From positions 1,493,001-1,557,000 of the forward strand of contig NZ_CP059297.1 in NCBI RefSeq assembly GCF_017795885.1: a stretch of DNA of 64,000 nt, in the 5' to 3' direction. A model generated the notes under the pieces. That model was given only the letters and a program-made list of their open reading frames with translations, was not told the origin of the DNA and ran no database searches. This stretch comes from Brevundimonas sp. AJA228-03. Its GTDB lineage: Bacteria > Pseudomonadota > Alphaproteobacteria > Caulobacterales > Caulobacteraceae. How positions within the stretch are numbered: the first letter of the stretch is position 1; the number at the start of each line of letters is the position of its first letter. Positions 59,305 to 64,000 of this stretch are shown here, piece after piece. The translations under genes were made by a program, and so were the position numbers.

Positions 59305-59639
59305 GCCTTGGCGGCCAGCCGCGCTTCCAGGTCCGCGCGCAGTTCGGCCATCACGTCCTCGATGGAATGCGACACTCCTGTCCGGTCGTACTCCTCAATC
59401 GCTGCCAGGGCGGCCGCGTGCTGGAAGGCGACCGTTTCGGGCGTGCGCGTGTCGAGCATGACGGGGTCTTCCCCGGCCGCGTCGAACGGTGCGGCGTCCT
59501 CGCTGACGCCCTGCCTGGCTAGAGTATCGGTGATCACGACGGCCACCCAGGCTTCCGGGGACATTCCGGCCTCGGCGGCGGCGGCTCGAACGCGGGCCAG
59601 CAGGGCATCACCGAGCGTGAGATCTAATGAGGTTGTCAT
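59301..59639 (-). CDS. Antitoxin of the RelE/ParE-type pair
   Basis: A 112-residue protein with an RHH-like N-terminus (SLDLTLGDALLARVRAAAAE, AGMSPEAWVAVVITDTLARQ) and an extended C-terminal tail. It should bind the toxin and autoregulate. It lies upstream of the toxin and overlaps it. Confidence 0.75.
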   Translation of the reverse strand: MTTSLDLTLGDALLARVRAAAAEAGMSPEAWVAVVITDTLARQGVSEDAAPFDAAGEDPVMLDTRTPETVAFQHAAALAAIEEYDRTGVSHSIEDVMAELRADLEARLAAKA

Positions 59640-59679
59640 GGTCCAAGCCTACCACATCCGGTTGCGCCGGAAAACGGCC

Positions 59680-61107
59680 TTACGCCGCCCCGAACGGATA
59701 GGGGCTGACCGATTTGGACCAGTCGTCGACGGCCAGAACCCGGTCCACCGGCGGGGCGGCGCGCTCGGCGCAGGGATGGCGGTGGCACAGGCGGCAGGCG
59801 GGGCCGATGGGCGTGACCTCGGGGGCCGTCAGGTCCAGCCCGCGCGCATAGACCAGCCGATGCGCGTCCTTCAGCTCGCACCCCAGGCCGATGGCCAGGT
59901 CATAGCGTTCGCCGAACCCGTCGTGCCCCTGGCGATCGACAGTGCGGGCCAGGGTGAACCAGCGTCGGCCGTCCGGCGTCTCGATGATCTGTGTGACCAG
60001 TCGTCCCGGCGTGCGAAACGCCGAATGCAGCCGCCACCGGGGACAGGCTCCGCCGAACCGCGCGAACGGAAAGGCACCGGCGGCATAGCGTTTGGACACG
60101 TTGCCCGCCTGGTCGACCCGCATCAGGAAAAAGGGCACCCCCCGCGCGGTCGGCCGCGACAGGGTCGTCAGGCGGTGGGCGACCTGCTCGAACGAGACGG
60201 CGAACCGGGTCTGGAGCCGGGCGATGTCATAGCCGGTCGCCTCGGCCATCCGCTGGAAGGCGGCGTAGGGCATCAGGATGGCGGCGGCCAGGGTGTTGGT
60301 CAGCGACACCTTCAGCAGGGCCCGCGTCGTCGCATCCGGCGGCCGGGCCGCATCGGCCAGGGCGTTCAGCCCGGCGTCGTGCTCGGCCAGGGCCAGCTGA
60401 TAGGCGATGGCGAAGGCGCGCGAGGAATGGTCCAGGGTCTCCGACAGCAGCAGCCGTCGCCGGTGGGGATCGAACCGGCGGGTCCATTCCACCATCACCT
60501 CGGCCGGCATGACCTTGACCGCCAGATTGTGCCGCGTGGCCAGCCGGACCCGCGCCAGCGCCTCGCACCCCTCGCCGGTCATGTTCGGATCCAGCGCCGC
60601 GTGCAGCGTCTCGCCCAGTCCGTCCAGTTCGGGGAAATAGTTGGCCCGGGACTGCACATGGTCGCGCACCCAGTCGGCGGGGGAGGGGGCGTCCGCGGCC
60701 TGTCCACCTTCGATCAGGGCGGCCCGCGTCTTGTCGCGCTGCTCGGCAAAGGCCCGGTACAGCCGCACGATCGCCTCGGCGGCCCCGGGCGCGTCGTCAA
60801 CCAGCTGAACCAGCTCGTGGCGCGGCACCTCCAGCCCCTTGAACAGGGGGTCGGCCAGCACCTCCGCCAGGTCCGCCTCGCCCGCCACCCCTGTCTGGCC
60901 GAGCGTCCGCAGATCGACGTCATAGGCATCGGCCAGCCGCAGAAGCAGTTGCGCCGAGACCGGCCTCTGGTTGCGCTCGATATGGTTCAGATAGCTGGGG
61001 GAGACGCCGAGGTCCCCGGCCATGGCCGTCTGGGTCAGGCCCCGGTCGCGCCTCAGCCGCTTGACCCGGGCTCCGAGGAACAGTTTGCGGTCGGCGGAAA
61101 CATCCAT
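59680..61107 (-). CDS. ScfR/RamB-like short-chain fatty acid / glyoxylate regulator
   Basis: A 475-residue regulator with an XRE HTH (ARVKRLRRDRGLTQTAMAGD, LGVSPSYLNHIERNQRPVS), a central IrrE/ImmA-like domain and a C-terminal DUF2083 with CRLCHRHPCAERA. Divergent from aceA across two TGACAA-type repeats, as RamB is beside glyoxylate genes in actinobacteria. It probably represses or activates aceA and itself. Confidence 0.85.
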   Translation of the reverse strand: MDVSADRKLFLGARVKRLRRDRGLTQTAMAGDLGVSPSYLNHIERNQRPVSAQLLLRLADAYDVDLRTLGQTGVAGEADLAEVLADPLFKGLEVPRHELVQLVDDAPGAAEAIVRLYRAFAEQRDKTRAALIEGGQAADAPSPADWVRDHVQSRANYFPELDGLGETLHAALDPNMTGEGCEALARVRLATRHNLAVKVMPAEVMVEWTRRFDPHRRRLLLSETLDHSSRAFAIAYQLALAEHDAGLNALADAARPPDATTRALLKVSLTNTLAAAILMPYAAFQRMAEATGYDIARLQTRFAVSFEQVAHRLTTLSRPTARGVPFFLMRVDQAGNVSKRYAAGAFPFARFGGACPRWRLHSAFRTPGRLVTQIIETPDGRRWFTLARTVDRQGHDGFGERYDLAIGLGCELKDAHRLVYARGLDLTAPEVTPIGPACRLCHRHPCAERAAPPVDRVLAVDDWSKSVSPYPFGAA

Positions 61108-61116
61108 CGGCCCAGC

Positions 61117-61156
61117 TTGTCACAACATGACAAGAATTCAAGCGTCACATCATGAC
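61117..61156. promoter_or_regulatory. Paired operators in front of the regulator and aceA
   Basis: Two copies of an inverted repeat with a five-base gap: TTGTCA-CAACA-TGACAA at 61117-61133 and GTCA-CATCA-TGAC at 61144-61156, 27 bases apart start to start. The first is ten bases before the regulator start, so autoregulation is likely. Confidence 0.75.
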
Positions 61157-61267
61157 AAGATGACTTCGCACGCGGTCATCTGCGTGTATCAAAAGTGACA
61201 GGCCCGTGTTTGATGGTCGGGCCGCCGCGACGTTCGCTTCGGCCTCCTCAGATCCCAGAGCCGCGCC

Positions 61268-62548
61268 ATGACCACCTTCGCCGATCTCGTCCCATCCCCC
61301 GCCGGTCGTTTCGACGGCATCGAGCGCCCCTATACGCCAGAGGATGTGCTGAAGCTGCGCGGCTCGGTGCCGATCACCCACACCCTGGCCGAGCGCGGCG
61401 CCAACCGCCTGTGGGAGCTGCTGCATTCCGAGCCCTACATCAACGCCCTGGGGGCCGTGACCGGCAACCAGGCCATGCAGATGGTCCGCGCGGGCCTGAA
61501 GGCCATCTATCTGTCGGGCTGGCAGGTCGCCGCCGACGCCAACACCGCCGGCGCCATGTATCCGGACCAGTCCCTGTACCCGGCCAATGCCGCGCCCGAG
61601 CTGTGCCGCCGCATCAACCGCACCCTGCAGCGCGCCGACCAGATCGAGCATGCCGAGGGCGGGGCAAAGCGCGACTGGTTCGTGCCGATCGTCGCCGATG
61701 CCGAGGCCGGCTTCGGCGGTCCGCTGAACAGCTTCGAGATCATGAAGGCCTTCATCGAGGCGGGAGCCGCCGGCGTCCACTTCGAGGACCAGCTGGCCTC
61801 CGAAAAGAAATGCGGCCACCTGGGCGGCAAGGTCCTGATCCCGACCCAGGCGCATGAGCGCAACCTGATCGCCGCCCGCCTGGCCGCCGACGTCATGGGC
61901 GCGCCGACCATCACCGTCGCCCGCACCGACGCCGAGAGCGCCCAGCTGATCACCTCCGACATCGACGAGCGCGACCAGCCCTTCATCGACCGCGACAACC
62001 GCACGCCCGAGGGCTTCTTCCGCCTGAAGGAAGGCACGGGTCTGGACCACTGCATCGCCCGCGGTCTGGCCTATGCCAACATCGCCGACCTGCTGTGGTG
62101 GGAAACCTCCCACCCCGATCTGGAGGACGCCAAGCGGTTCGCCGAGGCGGTCCAGAAGCAGTATCCGGGCAAGCTGATGGCCTACAACTGCTCGCCGTCG
62201 TTCAACTGGAAGGCCAAGCTGGACGATGCGACCATCGCCAAGTTCCAGCGCGAGCTGGGGGCCATGGGCTACAAGTTCCAGTTCGTGACCCTGGCGGGCT
62301 TCCATGCCCTGAACAATTCGATGTTCGAGCTGGCGGACGGCTACCGCGACCGTGGCATGGCGGCCTATTCCGAGCTGCAGCAGCGCGAGTTTGCCAACGA
62401 GGCCATCGGCTACACGGCGACCCGTCACCAGCGCGAGGTCGGCACCGGCTATTTCGACCAGGTCGCCACCGTCATTTCCAACGGGCAGTCCTCCACGACC
62501 GCCATGAAGGAATCCACCGAAACCGCGCAGTTCGTCGCGGCCGAATAG
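61268..62548 (+). CDS. aceA: Isocitrate lyase AceA
   Basis: A 426-residue isocitrate lyase that splits isocitrate to glyoxylate and succinate. KKCGHLGG carries the catalytic Cys, [12 protein letters not shown] and NCSPSFNW are family signatures. The ATG at 61268 is the natural start. Regulated from the divergent operators. Needed for growth on acetate. Confidence 0.96.
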   Translation: MTTFADLVPSPAGRFDGIERPYTPEDVLKLRGSVPITHTLAERGANRLWELLHSEPYINALGAVTGNQAMQMVRAGLKAIYLSGWQVAADANTAGAMYPDQSLYPANAAPELCRRINRTLQRADQIEHAEGGAKRDWFVPIVADAEAGFGGPLNSFEIMKAFIEAGAAGVHFEDQLASEKKCGHLGGKVLIPTQAHERNLIAARLAADVMGAPTITVARTDAESAQLITSDIDERDQPFIDRDNRTPEGFFRLKEGTGLDHCIARGLAYANIADLLWWETSHPDLEDAKRFAEAVQKQYPGKLMAYNCSPSFNWKAKLDDATIAKFQRELGAMGYKFQFVTLAGFHALNNSMFELADGYRDRGMAAYSELQQREFANEAIGYTATRHQREVGTGYFDQVATVISNGQSSTTAMKESTETAQFVAAE

Positions 62549-62568
62549 AAACACCAGGAGAGACACCC

Positions 62569-62778
62569 ATGGACCCGATCAGCCGCCCCCAGGCCATCAT
62601 CGACTTCTGCCTGGCCCCCCTGGATCTGGACCCCGGTTCGGAATCCGAAAAGGAAGTCCGCCGCCGTCTGGAGCACGTCATCAAGACCTTCCAGGCCAAG
62701 GCCGCCATGCCGGTCGCCGTCGACTTCTCGCGGATGCCGTCACAGGTCATCAACGAAGCCGCCCACGGCTACGAATAG
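62569..62778 (+). CDS. Small protein downstream of aceA
   Basis: A 69-residue soluble protein with AGGAGA just upstream of the ATG. It starts 20 bases after aceA and is in the same operon. Residues 40-55 include VIKTFQAKAAMPVAVDFSRM. I do not recognise a family; a similar small ORF next to aceA may be conserved in the order. Confidence 0.65.
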   Translation: MDPISRPQAIIDFCLAPLDLDPGSESEKEVRRRLEHVIKTFQAKAAMPVAVDFSRMPSQVINEAAHGYE

Positions 62779-62784
62779 GGCCTG

Positions 62785-64000
62785 TCAGGCGGCGAGGGCC
62801 TGTCTCTCGCCGCCGAGCTCGCTGACCAGGGCGATCAGCTCGGCCGCATCGAAGGGCTTGGCCAGATGCCGGTCGGCGCCGGCCGCCTTGCCGGCCGCGA
62901 TGTGGTCGGGCAGGGCGTTTGCCGTCAGCATGACGATCGGCGTACGGGGCGCCCCCTGCGTCGTTTCATGCAGCCGGATCTCGCGAACGGCCGTCAGCCC
63001 GTCCATGACCGGCATCTGCATGTCCATGAGGATCAGATCGAAGGGCTGGGCCCTGGTGGCGTCGAGGGCCTGCGCCCCGTCTTCGACCATGACCAGATCG
63101 ACCGGGGCCTGACCCAGAATCAGCTCCACCACCTTGCGGTTGGTCGGATGGTCGTCCGCGATCAGGACCCGCACGCGACGCGCGTCCGCGTCGACCGGGG
63201 ACACCGGCTCGATCGGCTGGATCACGGGGGCCGCGGCCGGGATATGGGGCAAGGTCAGGATGAACGCCGAGCCGCCCCCGGCCTCGCTTTCGCAGTCCAG
63301 CTGCCCTCCCATCATGTCCGCCAGCTGGCGGCAGATGGCCAGACCCAGGCCCGTGCCCCCGAACCGGCGGGTGATCGTGCCATCGGCCTGTTCGAACCGC
63401 GTGAACAGTCGCGCCTTGGCTTCCGCGTCGAAACCGACGCCGGTATCCTCGACGGTAAAGCGCAGGATCGCCGCACCGGTCCGGTCGTGTCCGGTCGAGG
63501 CCGTCAGGCTGACGAACCCCTGGGTGGTGAACTTGACCGCGTTCGACACCAGATTGGTCAGGACCTGTTTGAGCCGAACCACATCGCCGCGCACCCAGCC
63601 CGAGACGGCGGGGTCGATCTCGACAAAGAACTGCAACCCCTTTTCGGCGGCCGGGGCACCGTACAGGTGCGCAGCCTCATTGATCGCGCGTCTCAGGTCG
63701 AAGGGCTCGTCCGCGATCTCCAGCCGCCCGGACTCGACGCGGGCCAGGTCCAGGATGTCGCTCAGCAGGGTCTGAAGCGTGACTCCCGACGACTGGATCA
63801 GGTTCAGCATCTCGCGCTGGTCGTGGGTCAGATCCGTTCTGGCCAAGGCCTGTGTCAGGCCGATGACCCCGTTCAGGGGCGTGCGGATTTCATGGCTCAT
63901 ATTGGCCAGGAACTCGGACTTGGCCCGGTTCGCCGCCTCCGACGCATCGCGCGCCTCGGCCAGCGCCTGGGCGTCGCGTTTCAGATCGGTGATGTCGTTG
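62785..64000 (-). CDS. Hybrid sensor histidine kinase, partial
   Basis: C-terminal about 405 residues of a hybrid histidine kinase; the start lies beyond 64000. H-box NMSHEIRTPLNG, HATPase with DTGVGFDAEAKARLFTRFEQ and GTGLGLAI, then a receiver domain with VLIADDHPTNRKV and phospho-Asp in LILMDMQMPVMDG, Lys in HLAKPFD. The cut end (NDITDLKRDAQALAEARD) looks like the close of a PAS domain. Convergent with the small gene after aceA. Confidence 0.93.
   Translation of the reverse strand, partial: NDITDLKRDAQALAEARDASEAANRAKSEFLANMSHEIRTPLNGVIGLTQALARTDLTHDQREMLNLIQSSGVTLQTLLSDILDLARVESGRLEIADEPFDLRRAINEAAHLYGAPAAEKGLQFFVEIDPAVSGWVRGDVVRLKQVLTNLVSNAVKFTTQGFVSLTASTGHDRTGAAILRFTVEDTGVGFDAEAKARLFTRFEQADGTITRRFGGTGLGLAICRQLADMMGGQLDCESEAGGGSAFILTLPHIPAAAPVIQPIEPVSPVDADARRVRVLIADDHPTNRKVVELILGQAPVDLVMVEDGAQALDATRAQPFDLILMDMQMPVMDGLTAVREIRLHETTQGAPRTPIVMLTANALPDHIAAGKAAGADRHLAKPFDAAELIALVSELGGERQALAA

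Overview
The window is GC-rich chromosomal DNA of an alphaproteobacterium, most likely Caulobacterales and Brevundimonas/Caulobacter-like. The basis is the base composition, the many TonB-dependent receptors, the FecI/FecR plus isopeptidase type of lasso-peptide cluster, and a ScfR/RamB-like regulator beside isocitrate lyase. The genus is inferred from gene content and was not tested by a search.

Layout. (1) 1-4.1 kb: the start of a conjugative type IV secretion operon on the minus strand (virB1, virB2, a 60-residue membrane ORF, virB3, virB4), cut by the window start and preceded by small XRE and LuxR-type regulators. (2) 5.0-15.3 kb: a complete lasso-peptide locus. It has a GntR regulator, a precursor, a fused RRE/leader peptidase (B), an asparagine-synthetase-like cyclase (C), and on the opposite strand a FecI sigma factor, FecR, a TonB receptor with an N-terminal signalling domain, and an AtxE2-type isopeptidase. 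The precursor is the most striking object here: 114 residues made of three 36-residue leader-core units in exact register, each with a Thr-Arg processing site, Ala at core position 1 and Glu at core position 9. (3) 16-28 kb: a nickel/cobalt/cadmium-type efflux block (dmeR-rcnA, an NreB-like MFS exporter, czcCBA, hupE) bracketed by two 113-bp direct repeats; czcC carries a frameshift. (4) 28-38.6 kb: copper resistance (copC-like, copB, copA oxidase, a CnrYXH-like sigma system, copCD, a copper P-type ATPase with divergent csoR, a DUF305 lipoprotein). (5) 39-51 kb: sugar and uronate use (amylosucrase-like GH13, ROK fructokinase, MFS, LacI, TonB receptor, uxaC, uxuB) with two identical LacI-type palindromes. 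(6) 51-64 kb: core genes (exbD, folE, cysS, mltB-like, acyltransferase, WYL regulator), an aberrant tRNA-Cys-like sequence, several repeat elements, a toxin-antitoxin pair, the aceA locus with its regulator, and a hybrid histidine kinase that runs off the window end.

How the parts work together. In the lasso locus, A-B-C make and thread the peptides. The TonB receptor with its STN domain probably imports or senses them and signals through FecR to FecI, and the isopeptidase opens the lassos. The two metal blocks are each controlled by a CsoR/RcnR-family repressor with paired palindromic operators, plus an ECF sigma system. The sugar block looks like one LacI regulon that brings a sugar through the outer membrane (TonB receptor) and inner membrane (MFS), then splits and phosphorylates it.
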